NCBI RefSeq assembly: GCF_000226095.1
Contig: NC_016474.1
Span: forward strand, 1,798,001-1,862,000
Direction of reading: 5' to 3'
Length of the DNA stretch: 64,000 nucleotides
Source: Thermothelomyces thermophilus ATCC 42464
Lineage: Eukaryota > Ascomycota > Sordariomycetes > Sordariales > Chaetomiaceae
Of this stretch, positions 11,319 to 20,944 are shown piece by piece; positions within the stretch are counted from its first letter, which is position 1; every line of letters begins with the position of its first letter. The notes beneath the pieces were generated by a model. It did not search any database, was not told the DNA's origin, and was given only the letters and a program-made list of their open reading frames with translations. The translations under genes were made by a program, and so were the position numbers.

Positions 11319-13155
11319 TTAAAGGGAATACTCGGTCCGCACCCGCTTTGTGTCCGGGTGTGAATTGTGATCGGCCGGGGCAAGCGTGTCTGGTAGTCTC
11401 CGGTTGCCGTTCTTCTTCGGGACGGATTCGACGCCCCGGTTGGATCCGGAAAGGAACAGGTCGAGCTTCTGCAACTCCTCATCATCCCTGCCTGGCTCCA
11501 CGACCCGGTTGAGCGCGCCGTCGTCGAATGCGATACCGTACCTAGGCCGAGAGGTCAACGCGGCCGCTCCTCCGAGTGAAACAGGCGCGGAGTAACGGAC
11601 CACAACAGCAGCCCCAACAACCTCGCCTTCTCCACCCTCTCCCTCAATTCAGTGCCCGGCGCTAGGGCGGGTACCTCTCTGACCAGCTCGTCCCAGAACG
11701 CCGCCCTCAACCGCTCAGCATCAGAGAAGTACTCAAACCTCCTGCTCCCCGTCTCCTCATCCGTCACCGTCCTCCCCAACACCTCCTCGAGCCCGTACAG
11801 TCCGACCCCAAAAGGCAACCACTCCCCCTCCGCCCAGTCCACCAGCCCTGTTAGTGTCAGCTCCGGCGCCTCCTGCCCGTCGTCCTTGTCCTCATCGTAC
11901 CCTGCTTCTTCCTTTTCTCCCTCGTCATCGCCGCCGCCACCGCCTCCAGCCGACACAAGCAGGTTGCCGCCGCCCACCAGATCGCCGTGCGTCAGCGCCC
12001 ACGGCAGCCCGTGCTCCACCTCCTCCAGCCAGCCCCCCACCGCCGTCACCGCCGCCACCGCCGCCGCCGTCGCCGCGCCGGGCAGGCCGTCCGCCGCAGC
12101 ACCCGCCAGCCGCGCCACCGCCCGCCGCAGGCTCCACCCGACCGCCCGCTTGGCCGCCGGCAGGCGCGGCGAGTCGGGCGCCAGGGCGTGCCGGTAGGAC
12201 GGGGCAAAGTACCGCCGGGCGAGCGCCCGGACGACGAGCTCGAGGCCTGGCGACTGCGCTCCTCCTCCTCCTTCTCGTCGTCGTCGTTGTTGTTGTTGCC
12301 GGGTGAGGAGGGTGCTGAGCGGGGTGCCCGGTAAGAGGGAGTGGGTGTAGAGAACCACGGTCCCGCTCGCGCCGTCCTGGTGCTTGTGGGGACAGCGGCC
12401 GCCGGGGCCGTGACTGGGCCTGGAAACTTCGTGGCTGCGGCTGCGGCTGCGGCTGCGGTGCTGGTGGGGATGGGAAGAAGAAGATGAAGAAGAAGATGAT
12501 GATAATGATGATGATGGGGAGGAGGAGGAGGAGGAGGAGGGGGGCGAACAATGAGACGAGCGGGGCCCCCGGAACCGGTACTGGCACTGGCACTGGCACG
12601 GGGTGAGAACGCTGTGGAACTCGGTGTGCGGGACGAGGTTGCCGAAGATGGTTTCTACAGTACATGCCCATGTCAGCCCACTAGGGGTGGATCATAAAAT
12701 ACTTGCAAAATTTACTGGAAACATGGGAGAGGAAAGGGCAAAAGGGTCAAGAGAGAACCGACGCGGGGGGGGGGAGGGGGCATACCGGCCGCGGCAGTAA
12801 TGCAGAGGTCGATCCGGTGGCGTGGCGGGCGGAACTGGAGGATGGTGCCGCTGTGTCTATCGTCGGGAGGAAGGAAGAGAGTGTAGGAACAGCGACCTTG
12901 GGGCTCGGCCTCGAGGATGGTAGCTCCGGGGTAGAGCCGCTGGGCGTAGCGGAGGCAGGCGGCGCGGGTGACGGTCGATATTGGGGGTTGCGGTTCGTCC
13001 TGGCGGGCGGGAGGAGGTGGTTGGGAAACGGGGTGGTTGGGTTTGGGGCGGCGCTCTACGTGATCTTCGGGCTTGAGAGTGTAAGCGAACAGGTTCATGG
13101 CGAGATACTGCAAAAGAAGGTAGACAAGGACGGTTGCGAAGTCCTGGACCGTCAT
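11319..13155 (-). CDS. Aminoglycoside-phosphotransferase (APH)-fold kinase-like protein
   Basis: Three exons on the minus strand: 13155-12786, 12654-11601, 11541-11319 (548 aa from this start). Introns are 12785-12655 (branch GCTGACA) and 11600-11542. The N-lobe begins around TRAACLRYAQRLYPGATIL. The catalytic loop LTHGDLVGGGNLL (HGD...N, about residue 347) and metal-binding LVDWAEGEW (about residue 397) are the APH/choline-kinase signature. The last exon gives YGIAFDDGALNRVV, conserved in fungal APH relatives as I recall them. Odd: a Ser/Cys/Gln-rich linker (about residues 140-195) and a Gly/Asp/Glu insert after the catalytic loop. The start is uncertain: in-frame ATGs also lie at 13188, 13197 and 13278. 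It probably phosphorylates a small molecule; the substrate is unknown. It is not evidence of antibiotic resistance. Confidence 0.82.
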
Positions 13156-13807
13156 TGAGAAGGAGGAGCAGAGAGCACATGTGGCCATGTGTCGAGGCAT
13201 ATAATACGTCTTTCCACAAGTCCTCTCTTTGTCATGAAGGAGTTGTAGCATCGCAATGTATTGCGAGATATTCCCCAAACGGATGGCTACACCCGCGCGA
13301 CCGACCAGTCAGCTATCGAGGAGACGTAAGCCACCTGGAACCTCGTGCATGAACGAGACGCGAACTCTTTCCTCTTGCGGTAAGCCGCTCTGCCGGACTG
13401 GTCGCCGTGCATTTCGTGACGGCGAATTCACGTGTCAGCCATGTTCCGCTGAGCAGAGAACGGCCACACCAAGAAGGGGGGGAGGGGAGGAAGTACACAA
13501 GAGGAGCAAGTGCCACAAGAAATACAGCGGAGATGACTAGAAATAAAAAAAAAAAAAAAGGCTGTCGGACGGACACACCATACTGACAAGAAAACAACTA
13601 CAATATTAGCAACTACCGCTATTATTCCCGAACCTCATGCATCGAAGAATCATTCTGAATCACCATCCTCATTCCTTCGAGCAGTCCGAGTCGTGGAGGA
13701 AACCCGCAGATATGGATTCGTATCTTGCCATACCACCTCCCTCTCCTTCCTAGTGCGATCAATTTCTGTACATTAAAGAAAGAAACGATGCCTTCGACAA
13801 CGTCGTC
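13156..13807. other. Intergenic region between two minus-strand genes
   Basis: No supportable gene. It holds the promoter of the APH-fold gene (right part, unless a farther upstream ATG is used) and the 3' region of the glycogen-binding-domain gene. An A-rich run is at about 13546-13559. Confidence 0.5.
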
Positions 13808-16243
13808 TCACGCGTCCCTCTCACCCTCTCTTCCCCTTCCCGCCCCAAACAACCTGTCCAGGCCAAACAGCCTCAGCACCCTCTTGACCGCCCCGCCGAC
13901 CAAGTCCACAAAGACGAGCCTGAACATGGCCCTGACCCAGTCGGCCCCGTACTTGGGATGAACGGCGGGGACGCCGACGCTGCCAGAATCCGACGTCCTG
14001 GTGGGTTCCGGGCCGCTGGTACCGCCGCCGGCGCCACCTGCTCGTTTCCGCAGGTCCTTGGATGTAGACCCGCCTTCATGTTGATCGCGGTCGGCGGCGC
14101 TGGTGTCAGTGGTGGCGGGCTTGGATGCGGACGACTCGGCACCGGCGGAAGAAGTAGGAGGTGCCGGTTGGGCCTTGGATGCGTCGTCGCTGGAAGGGGG
14201 AGGAGGAGGAGGAGGAGGAGGAGGAGGAGGAGAAAGCCTTGATGCGGCGACTTCGGCGTAGCTCGGGCGCCTGGGACCGGACGGGTGGGGGGCCGCCCTG
14301 TCCTTGCCTCTGCCGCCGCCGCCGCTCTCCGGCCGGTGCTCGGCCCGCGGAGGCTTCGGACCCTTAGGCGTGCCCTCGCTGGGGGCTTCGGCCTTGGCGG
14401 GTTTCGACGCTGCAACTTCGGCGTAGCTAAGCCGCCTGGGGCCCTGGGATGTGGTCTTTTTGCTTTCGCCAGGGCCCTCGCTGGTCTTGCGGCCGGGTGT
14501 GTACTCTGCCTTTGTGGTAACCCCTGCAGACTTCGTTGCTGCAACGCCTGCGTAGCTGACGGGGCTTTCAGTCATCCCTGTGTCTTCCTTCTTGGCTTCC
14601 TCTCCGCGTGTCTCGGGACCGGTCTGTCCAGGACCCGGATCGCTAGCCTGCGGAGTCGGGTGCAGCTTGACTTCCTCAATCGAGCGATCCTTATCCTTGC
14701 CTAGTTCAACCTCAGCAGACGTCAGATCGGCCGGGCGGCCATCCTTCCACACCGTCTTAGGGGAGGGGGGGGAGGAGCCCTCAGACGACACGACCGAGGC
14801 TCGCGGTGACTTGAGCGCCGTAAGGCTCACGCTTTCTCGCAGGGCGATACGTTCGTCCTCGTCACTGGCCGGGATGTTTAGGCGCTTAGGCCTGGGTTTT
14901 AAGGGGTTCGAAAACACAACAGCAGGACGGTCGTCGATCTCATCTTCGACTGCTTCTTCGTTTTCCGAGATGGAATGGAGCGAGGCCGTCGCACTAAACG
15001 AGCCGATGGAGCCTCTAGGTGTGTTTTTGGAGGCGCGGCGCGTGGTAGGAGATGCGGATTGAGGGTTTACCAGGAGGAAATCACCCGTGATGTCTTCGGT
15101 CCCGCGCCGTGACGGATTGACTACCGGACTAGGAGGCTTGCAGCTAAACGAAGCGTGGTCGGCAGGGAGACCGGTTTTGAGCTTTTGAACCCTGTCCATG
15201 ATGTCTTCTCTGGATGAAGGGAAGTGCTCCAGGGTCGGGTCGTTCAGATCGACGCTGTTAGGGTCAATATCCTCAAACGGTGGCGGCGTTTGAGCTGCGT
15301 CGCCCCCTTCCTCTTCGGTCAGCTCGTCGTCCATCTCGTGCATGCCTGCGCACTCGTGAGCGAAGAGCGGTGGCTTGTCGGCGATGGTCCCTTCCTGGTC
15401 GTCTGGGAACTCTTCGCTTTGCGGGAGCACTCGAAACGGACGGCCCTCGCCTGCGGGAGGCTCGAGGATGACGACGGTGCTTTGAGTCGTCAGCTGGCGG
15501 GCACAGGAAACTTCTCCGAGGGGTGAATGGGAAAGGGAAGCAAGATATACCTGGCGCTTTTCGGGCTTGTTGGAGGCGTCGGCAACCTTTGGCGCAGGTT
15601 CGGCAGCATCAGGATTCCGCCTCCCTGCCTCTTCCCCGCGGTTGCGGTTGCCCTCGGGTTTCTCCCGCTCCGGCACTTCCTCGTGGAGGAGCTCAGCGGA
15701 AGAATCGGCTACTTCGGCAGCGGTTCTCGCAAATATCGGGGTACCCGTGCGAGAACGGCCGGCGGAAGCCTGCTCGGCGGGAGGTTCGAACTGCTTCGCA
15801 GCTACCTTGGCGTACGACAAGCGGCCAGCGCCTCGGGATTCCCGTCTGTCTCGGGTGCCCTCCCGGTCTTGGGCTTGGGTGGTTGACGCCCTTTGGATGT
15901 CAGCACACATTGGGATGTTGCCGCGCGGCATAGCAGGCCACACTTACTCTTCCTGAGTCCCTACTTCCAGCACGTGGTTCGTATTGCCAAAGCTGTCTGT
16001 CGTAGTCGGCCCGTCGTCCTTCAGAACCCATTCCCCATCGCCAACGCGAAACTTATACTGGATTCTGGAGCGCGGCTCCGCGCGAATCTCCTTTTTGAAG
16101 TCATATTCCCCGTCCTGCCTGGCCATATGATCCATCTCCTGGGGCTGCCATGGAGGGTCCGAAAAGGTGCCTGCGACGTAGAGCGGCGGCTGGGTACCGG
16201 GCTTGTGGTAGGTAATGACGGTAGAGACCAAGTTCTGCGCCAT
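13808..16243 (-). CDS. Glycogen-binding (AMPK1/CBM48, E-set) domain protein with SYAxVAA repeats
   Basis: Two exons: 16243-15948 and 15890-13808 (792 aa); the 57-bp intron is 15947-15891 (GTAAGT, branch GCTGAC, AAAG). The first exon alone encodes a compact domain of ~98 residues: VITYHKPGTQPPLYVAGTFS, PPWQPQEM, IQYKFRVGDGEWVLKDDG and TDSFGNTNHVLEV. This is the fold of AMPK-beta glycogen-binding modules and of yeast Crp1/Mdg1. The remainder is long, acidic and disordered. It carries four copies of SYA[KGE]VAA, at about residue 124 and three between ~510 and ~610. A poly-Pro run follows the last. The C-terminus WVRAMFRLVFVDLVGG...RLFGLDRLFG is a hydrophobic/basic amphipathic segment that could touch a membrane. 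Divergent from iwr1. Carbohydrate binding is inferred from the domain; the tail's role is unknown. Confidence 0.85.
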
Positions 16244-17320
16244 GTTTGGCAGACGATGGGACTGAGGAGAATGGGCGTGGGATGAAGGTTGAACGGATCA
16301 CCCCAGGCGAAATCGAGGGCAAACGCCCGCAGGCTGCACAGAACTGTGTTATAGAGGCCGACGGGAGGGGACGTATTGATCTAACAAGAATGGAAGATCA
16401 GAGGTCGATGTCGAGGTCAGGTCGGCAACATGTGTCACCTGCGATGGTAATTGCGATGGTTGATGCTTTCAAACGATTGATCACGCCACGTCGGGTGCCG
16501 GTCGTAAGAGTCGGGAATTATCGTGTGTAATGGCGGGAGCCAAGTTGCACAGCAGAAGGACGAGAGAGCAACAATCACGACCATGCCCCGGCGAAGTTGA
16601 AGAATCGATCGGCAAGGGGTGGAAAATTCAACCTGGTTTAGGAAGGTTTGACGGTCAATGTGGGATGTACCGCAGAGAAGAAGCTTTGATCAGGAGCCCG
16701 AGGTGATAAATGGCGTTGCAGCCAGAGAATTGCCAGTCGCGGCAGCCTCCCCAAGTACGCCTATTAGGGACTCGAGCGTTGTTAGTGGGGATTGTCCGCA
16801 ACATATTTCCAACATTGTGTGCAGCTGCTGTACAGTATCCGTCTGGTCTAGATGGTGGCAAGCAGGGTCGATGACGGAACTGACTTGAGCTTCCGAGCTG
16901 CGTCTTCGCAATTATGTACATATTACATAGTAGGCTTGCCAATTGGGAAGGACAGAGGCTTGACAGAAGTGGAGAAGCAGCTCGGCTGGGCCGCCCCTCC
17001 TACCCTTGGCGCGGGGATCACCCCACCGGAATAGCGTCATGATGCTTCGCAGGCACGGAGGCGGTCTTGAGTGGCAATACTATTATGCCGCCATTGACCG
17101 CCAAAATTGATCGATCGCTGGGTCGATGGAGAGAAGTGGGTTTGTCCCGCAGTCGCCAAGTGCCAACCTACTTTTGGCGAGCATCTCCGTCGCACAACCC
17201 TTTCCCAGCCTTTGGACTATCGTACTGCTCGGACGGCGACGGCATCCTCCACACGGTCTGGTCAACCGATTCGTGAGCTACAAGCCTCCCTTCCTTCCGC
17301 CACAAACGACGCCCCTGTTC

Positions 17321-17364
<44 letters not shown>

Positions 17365-17443
17365 CAGTTCCGCCCTGTCAAGGCACCGTCGGGCCTCCCC
17401 TCCGAACCGACCCGTCGCAAACCGGGAACACGTCGATCCAACC
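16244..17443. other. Divergent intergenic region between CBM48 gene and iwr1
   Basis: 1.2 kb between two gene starts, so it should hold both promoters. Only short, unconvincing open frames are present. The clearest feature is a T42 tract listed separately. Confidence 0.55.
17323..17364. repeat. T42 homopolymer 80 bp upstream of iwr1
   Basis: An uninterrupted run of 42 T followed by CAG. It lies in the 5' flank of iwr1 and could be a nucleosome-excluding promoter element or part of a 5' UTR intron end. Its length is likely unstable in copying and in sequencing. Confidence 0.9.
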
Positions 17444-18924
17444 ATGGCAGGCCTTCCGCCACACACCATTCATGTAAAACGGAAACGTGGCAACGATGAA
17501 GACGCTGTCGAATTTCTGCGTTAGTACCCTGCTGTTCCAACCCCCCCTTCACCGGGTGCTGACCCATCGCCACCACTAGGCCTCGAGGAGTCCAAACGAT
17601 CGCGCTCGAGTGAGGAGGGTGGCTGGGTCTATCAGCTCAAGCAGACTATCGGCACACGCACCGGTCCAGCGGTTGAGCCTTCGTCTCCGGGAATTCCAGT
17701 GATACAAACAAGTCGAGCAGGCGATGAGAATCGGCGGCCCAAGCGCCCGCGCCAGCAAGGTGAGCCTCCTGTGAAGGACGATGCCACAGCACCAGGAGCC
17801 GCACCAGCACCGTCCGCGGGGCCTGAGAACACAGCGCCAACCACGAGTCATCCGGCCCCTGACCGCATACGCCGTTTCCACCTGTCAAAGTCCCACTCGC
17901 CCCAGCCGGCTGCTGGCGTGTCCAAGAAGCGTGCGGTGCCCGCTGTGTTTGTCGAGCGGGGCGCAAAGAAACATCGGGAGACGCTGAAGGCTCTGATCCA
18001 GGAACATGGCGTGGCCCCGACAGGGCAATCGAAACCCGTGGATAGCTCGCGGCCCCCGGAGCCCTCGGAGCCTCGAAATGGAGAGACGCCTGCCGTCCAG
18101 CAGCCCAGCCCGGTCAAGTACAAGCGGCCAGGTACCAGGGCCTGCACTCAGGCCGCCAAGAATAAGACGCTTCCCCCGTCCATGCAGCAGCGAGAAGACA
18201 TTGATATGGACGAACTTGCTCGAGCCATGGACAGCTGGACAGTCGAAGAGATCAACAAGAACCTAGATAGGGTGAAAGCAGAAAGCACCACCTCAAAATA
18301 CAGCCCGGCCACGTCGCGCTTCAAACCGAAAGCGCCAAAACTGCGCTATTTCGAGCGCCATCCCGAGTCTGTAGCTGCGAAACAGCGTGGGGATGCCGTA
18401 TCGCAGGCGCCATCCGGAACCGCGGCCATGAGCGTGGACGCCGCAGCAGAAGACACGACCGACGAGGAAGACTACGTGCTGGAGACGTACGAGCGTGTTC
18501 CCGCCGAGCGGTTGCGAGAGCAGGCGGTGCCGTCGCATCGCGTCGGTCTTCTGGTGTTCGATACCGAGCCCGACATGGTCGAGTTCTTTTACGGCACCGA
18601 GGGCGACAGCGATGACGACCTGCCGGAGGACGAAGAAGATGAGAATGGTAGGTGCAGTTGTCTGGACTTAGCCGCGCTGTTCTTTTCCCCGTCTTCTTCC
18701 TTTAGCTGATTAGTTGTCCAGCGGAAAACTACTACACGGCAGACTATCCGGAAGAGGAACTCGACTGGGACGACGAATTTGACCGGAATCCGTACACCTA
18801 TACAACACAAAATGACTCGGATAGGGAGGAGTACGATTTGCGATACTTTGACGACGAAGACAACTGGCACGACGACGAGCAGTACGGCAGCTTTGCTAGG
18901 CGAAGTGAAGAATGGCGGCCGTAA
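17444..18924 (+). CDS. iwr1: Iwr1-family RNA polymerase II nuclear import factor
   Basis: Three exons: 17444-17519, 17580-18647, 18722-18924 (448 aa). Introns are 60 and 74 bp. The N-terminus PPHTIHVKRKRGNDED is the basic Iwr1 opening. The conserved Iwr1 domain is at about residues 340-430: EDYVLETYERVPAE, VGLLVFDTEPDMVEFFYG, an acidic stretch, then across intron 2 ENYYTADYPEEELDWDDEF and DRNPY. Iwr1 binds assembled RNA polymerase II between its two largest subunits and carries it into the nucleus, then recycles through an export signal. The middle is disordered and basic, as usual. The start ATG is fixed by the RKRG opening and by exon 1 joining in frame (C plus GC gives Arg). Confidence 0.92.
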
Positions 18925-19225
18925 TCGAAACAAGCCAGCGTCGTAGGCGACCATACCGTCGTAGGCATGACGTTTGCTTCGCTCCTAAATGCATAGCCAA
19001 GTGTAGCGCTCGGTGACTCTTGCTTTGCACATGGTTACACTTCGGAGACTACGATTCCCCCCTTGGCTCGCGCTAAACCCTAGGAAGCTCTATACTCCCT
19101 AAACCTTCTATAGCGCCTCCTACTCGCAAATAGTAGCTAGTTTTTTAGGGTCTAGACAGACCTACGCCCCTACCTCGACGCTATAGCCAAGGTATTTAAC
19201 CTCCTTTATAGTAAATATATACTAA
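18925..19225. repeat. TpA-rich, RIP-like degenerate sequence downstream of iwr1
   Basis: From about 19040 the sequence is rich in TAG, CTA and TATA steps and poor in CpA, the look of sequence mutated by repeat-induced point mutation. It borders the tandem repeat and rDNA fragments to the right. No transposon protein can be recognised. Confidence 0.4.
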
Positions 19226-19697
19226 GGCCTTCCAGCGTTTCGAGGGACGCAGCACCCTCACTCTGGTTAATATAAGCCGGTTCCGGCTCTTGTTGAGTTT
19301 GAGCCGGAACCGGCTCACGGCGAAAATATGCCCGCAAGCGGGCAAAGGAGGGCCGGGCAAGGGGAATCAAGGAAATAATTGCTGCGATGCCAGAGACGGT
19401 ATCGCAGACGGCGGCCCAGATCTCCAGAAAGGATATGATATTTGGTCTGACTAGAGAATTGTCGCAGGAGGGCCGGGCAAGGGGAATCAAGGAAATAATT
19501 GCTGCGATACCAGAGACGGTATCGTAGACGGCGGCCCAGATCTCCAGAAAGGACATGATATTTGGTCTGACTAGAGAATTGTCGCAGGAGGGCAGTGGTT
19601 TACATTGGGGACCAGTTTTTATGGTGAGCTGCGCCGTACAGTTGTCGTCCTGCGCTGGCGGCCTTCCAGACCGGAGGCACAGGTCCTTGTCCAGCAT
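19206..19697 (-). CDS. Unassigned open frame with a tandemly duplicated hydrophobic 40-residue unit
   Basis: An open frame of 163 codons on the minus strand; a more likely start is the ATG at 19556. It contains two 40-residue units built around FLEIWAAV and [16 protein letters not shown], coded by the exact 120-bp tandem duplication. The unit is hydrophobic enough for a membrane segment. A Pro/Gln/Glu tail ends at 19206. I do not recognise a family. It lies in a rearranged repeat island and may not be expressed; the frame may stay open only because the duplication is a multiple of three. Confidence 0.25.
   Translation of the reverse strand: MLDKDLCLRSGRPPAQDDNCTAQLTIKTGPQCKPLPSCDNSLVRPNIMSFLEIWAAVYDTVSGIAAIISLIPLARPSCDNSLVRPNIISFLEIWAAVCDTVSGIAAIISLIPLARPSFARLRAYFRREPVPAQTQQEPEPAYINQSEGAASLETLEGLSIYLL
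19347..19586. repeat. 120-bp tandem duplication with RIP-pattern differences
   Basis: Two copies, 19347-19466 and 19467-19586, plus the first few bases of a third. They differ at only three sites. All three are transitions at CpA/TpG steps becoming TpA, and they are split between the copies. The unit length keeps the minus-strand frame open. Confidence 0.95.
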
Positions 19698-19777
19698 GTA
19701 GGCGATCCGGAACGCCCGTTTGCGCTGCTCGATCTCGATGGGGTTCAGGTTGAAATTGGTCCCGCGCTTGTGGAGGT

Positions 19778-19803
19778 GCTTGCTTGCTTGCTTGCTTGCT
19801 TGC
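19778..19803. repeat. (GCTT)n microsatellite
   Basis: About six tandem GCTT units, followed by an imperfect continuation to ~19815. Low-complexity within the rearranged island. Confidence 0.9.
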
Positions 19804-19856
19804 CCGCTTGCTTTCTTGCATGTGTAGAAAAGATCAACATCGCTGTATTGGTGGTA

Positions 19857-20348
19857 TCAACGCCATGCCGCTCCCGCCGCACTGAAAGAGATGCATTCAC
19901 TAGGCATCTGCTCGACGATCCTCTGCACCGAGGTCTCATATCCTGCAGGGTCATGATATTGCCAAATGGCCGGCGCCATGTGCAGGCATCGCAAAGCCCA
20001 ATATGGGAGAAAGCCGCCGGACTCGTACGGGACTCCGAACACGACTGGAAGCGCTGAGGCTTCCTCTTCACCTTCAATGTCCGGTCGTTTAACATTATAT
20101 TGAGCACTATCGAGGACTCTAGCCCCAGCCTCGTGCAGCAAAACGGGAATGCCGACGTGGTGATACCTCGTGTCGTCAATACTGTATTTGGGGCGGCTGG
20201 CGGGCAACTTGACCGGCAACGCCTGTGTGAAGCGGTCCGGGATGGTCGGAATAGGGTCACCGTCCATCTCGACGCGGTAGAGGAGGACGTTTCTTACGCC
20301 CTCCATCCCCGTCAGCCCCTGCTGCGGGGCCATCATCCGCGCCTTCAC
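19857..20348 (-). CDS. Unassigned open frame next to the rDNA fragment
   Basis: An uninterrupted 163-codon frame starting MKARMMAPQQGLTG. It has segments such as GVRNVLLYRVEMDGDP, RYHHVGIPVLLHEAG and ESGGFLPYWALRCLH, which read like ordinary folded protein rather than low complexity. No family is recognised. The start lies ~22 bp from the edge of an antisense 18S rRNA fragment, so the frame may be a captured or truncated gene piece. It could be a real small gene, a fragment, or chance. Confidence 0.25.
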   Translation of the reverse strand: MKARMMAPQQGLTGMEGVRNVLLYRVEMDGDPIPTIPDRFTQALPVKLPASRPKYSIDDTRYHHVGIPVLLHEAGARVLDSAQYNVKRPDIEGEEEASALPVVFGVPYESGGFLPYWALRCLHMAPAIWQYHDPAGYETSVQRIVEQMPSECISFSAAGAAWR

Positions 20349-20369
20349 CGAGCCGCTCCCCGAAGCGTG

Positions 20370-20558
20370 TATTTATTGTCACTACCTCCCCGTGTCGGGA
20401 TTGGGTAATTTGCGCGCCTGCTGCCTTCCTTGGATGTAGTAGCCGTTTCTCAGGCTCCTTCTCCGGGGTCGAGCCCTAACCCTCCGTTACCCGTTGTCAC
20501 CACGGCTGGCCAAGACCCAGCCGTCGAAAGTTGATAGGGCAGAAATTTGAATGAACCA
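20370..20558 (-). pseudogene. 18S rRNA gene fragment, minus orientation
   Basis: Read on the minus strand this is near-identical to a conserved 5' portion of ascomycete 18S rRNA: from GGTTCATTCAAATTTCTGCC through TCAACTTTCGACGGCTGGG, GAGCCTGAGAAACGGCTAC and GGCAGCAGGCGCGCAAATTA, up to GTGACAATAAATAC. Then the similarity stops abruptly. Only ~189 bp of the ~1.8-kb gene are present, so it cannot encode a working rRNA. Confidence 0.93.
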
Positions 20559-20687
20559 TTATCGTTTATTTGATAGTTAGTATGTACCTTACTATATGGA
20601 TAACCGTGGTGATTCTAGAGCTAATACATGCCAAAAATCCCGACTTCGGAAGGGATGTATTTATTAGATTAAAAACCAATGCCCTTC
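20559..20687 (+). pseudogene. 18S rRNA gene fragment, plus orientation (part 1)
   Basis: Follows the minus-oriented piece directly but runs the other way: TTATCGTTTATTTGATAG, GGATAACCGTGGTGATTC, CTAGAGCTAATACATGCC, CCGACTTCGGAAGGGATG, ending CAATGCCCTTC. These precede the minus piece in the real gene. It has an 8-base insertion near 20577 and a few substitutions relative to the usual sequence, so it is slightly decayed. Confidence 0.93.
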
Positions 20688-20944
20688 TGCTACAGCTCGG
20701 GGGCTGCAATCAGTACAGCTCTGGAAGGCTGCAAACAGGTACGACACCACAGCGGTATTCGCGCCGTGGGCGGCACTCCTGGACCAGCTGTTACGGTCTG
20801 CAGAAGTAGGTGATAAAAGCGTTGATTGTTCCAAGTGCCAGAGGCACTTGGAGGTGCTGTCTAAATACATGTCAACACCCTGGCTTGTCATCCCTGTTGG
20901 TGGGTCAGCCAGATCTGACCCACTGGCAGTCAAATACTGTAACA
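20688..20944. mobile_element. Small LTR-like (solo LTR) or MITE-like insertion inside the 18S fragment
   Basis: A 257-bp sequence splits the 18S fragment in the loop of helix 10. It is flanked by direct repeats CCTTC (20683-20687 and 20945-20949), where the uninterrupted gene has one CCTTC, so they are a 5-bp target-site duplication. Its ends are TGCTACAG...CTGTAACA: TG...CA with an 8-bp inverted repeat bearing one mismatch. These features fit a solo LTR or short terminal-inverted-repeat element. Inside are two perfect hairpins, one with arms CCAAGTGCC (3-base loop) and one with arms GTGGGTCAG (6-base loop). No coding content is seen. Treated as a fossil; family unknown. Confidence 0.7.

Noticed and set aside
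11925-12671. Overlapping open frames within the APH-fold gene (both strands)
   Set aside because: They are explained by high GC and serine/proline codon repeats; only the frame with HGD and DWAE motifs and matching introns is supported.
9265-13155. Biosynthetic or resistance cluster (leu2 plus APH-fold kinase)
   Set aside because: leu2 is primary metabolism, the APH fold is common in fungal genomes, and no synthase, transporter or pathway regulator lies beside them.
20688-20944. Group I intron in the 18S fragment
   Set aside because: The hairpins suggested a structured intron, but no convincing catalytic core (P7, guanosine-binding site) was found. The 5-bp direct repeats at the borders and TG...CA ends fit a mobile insertion better.
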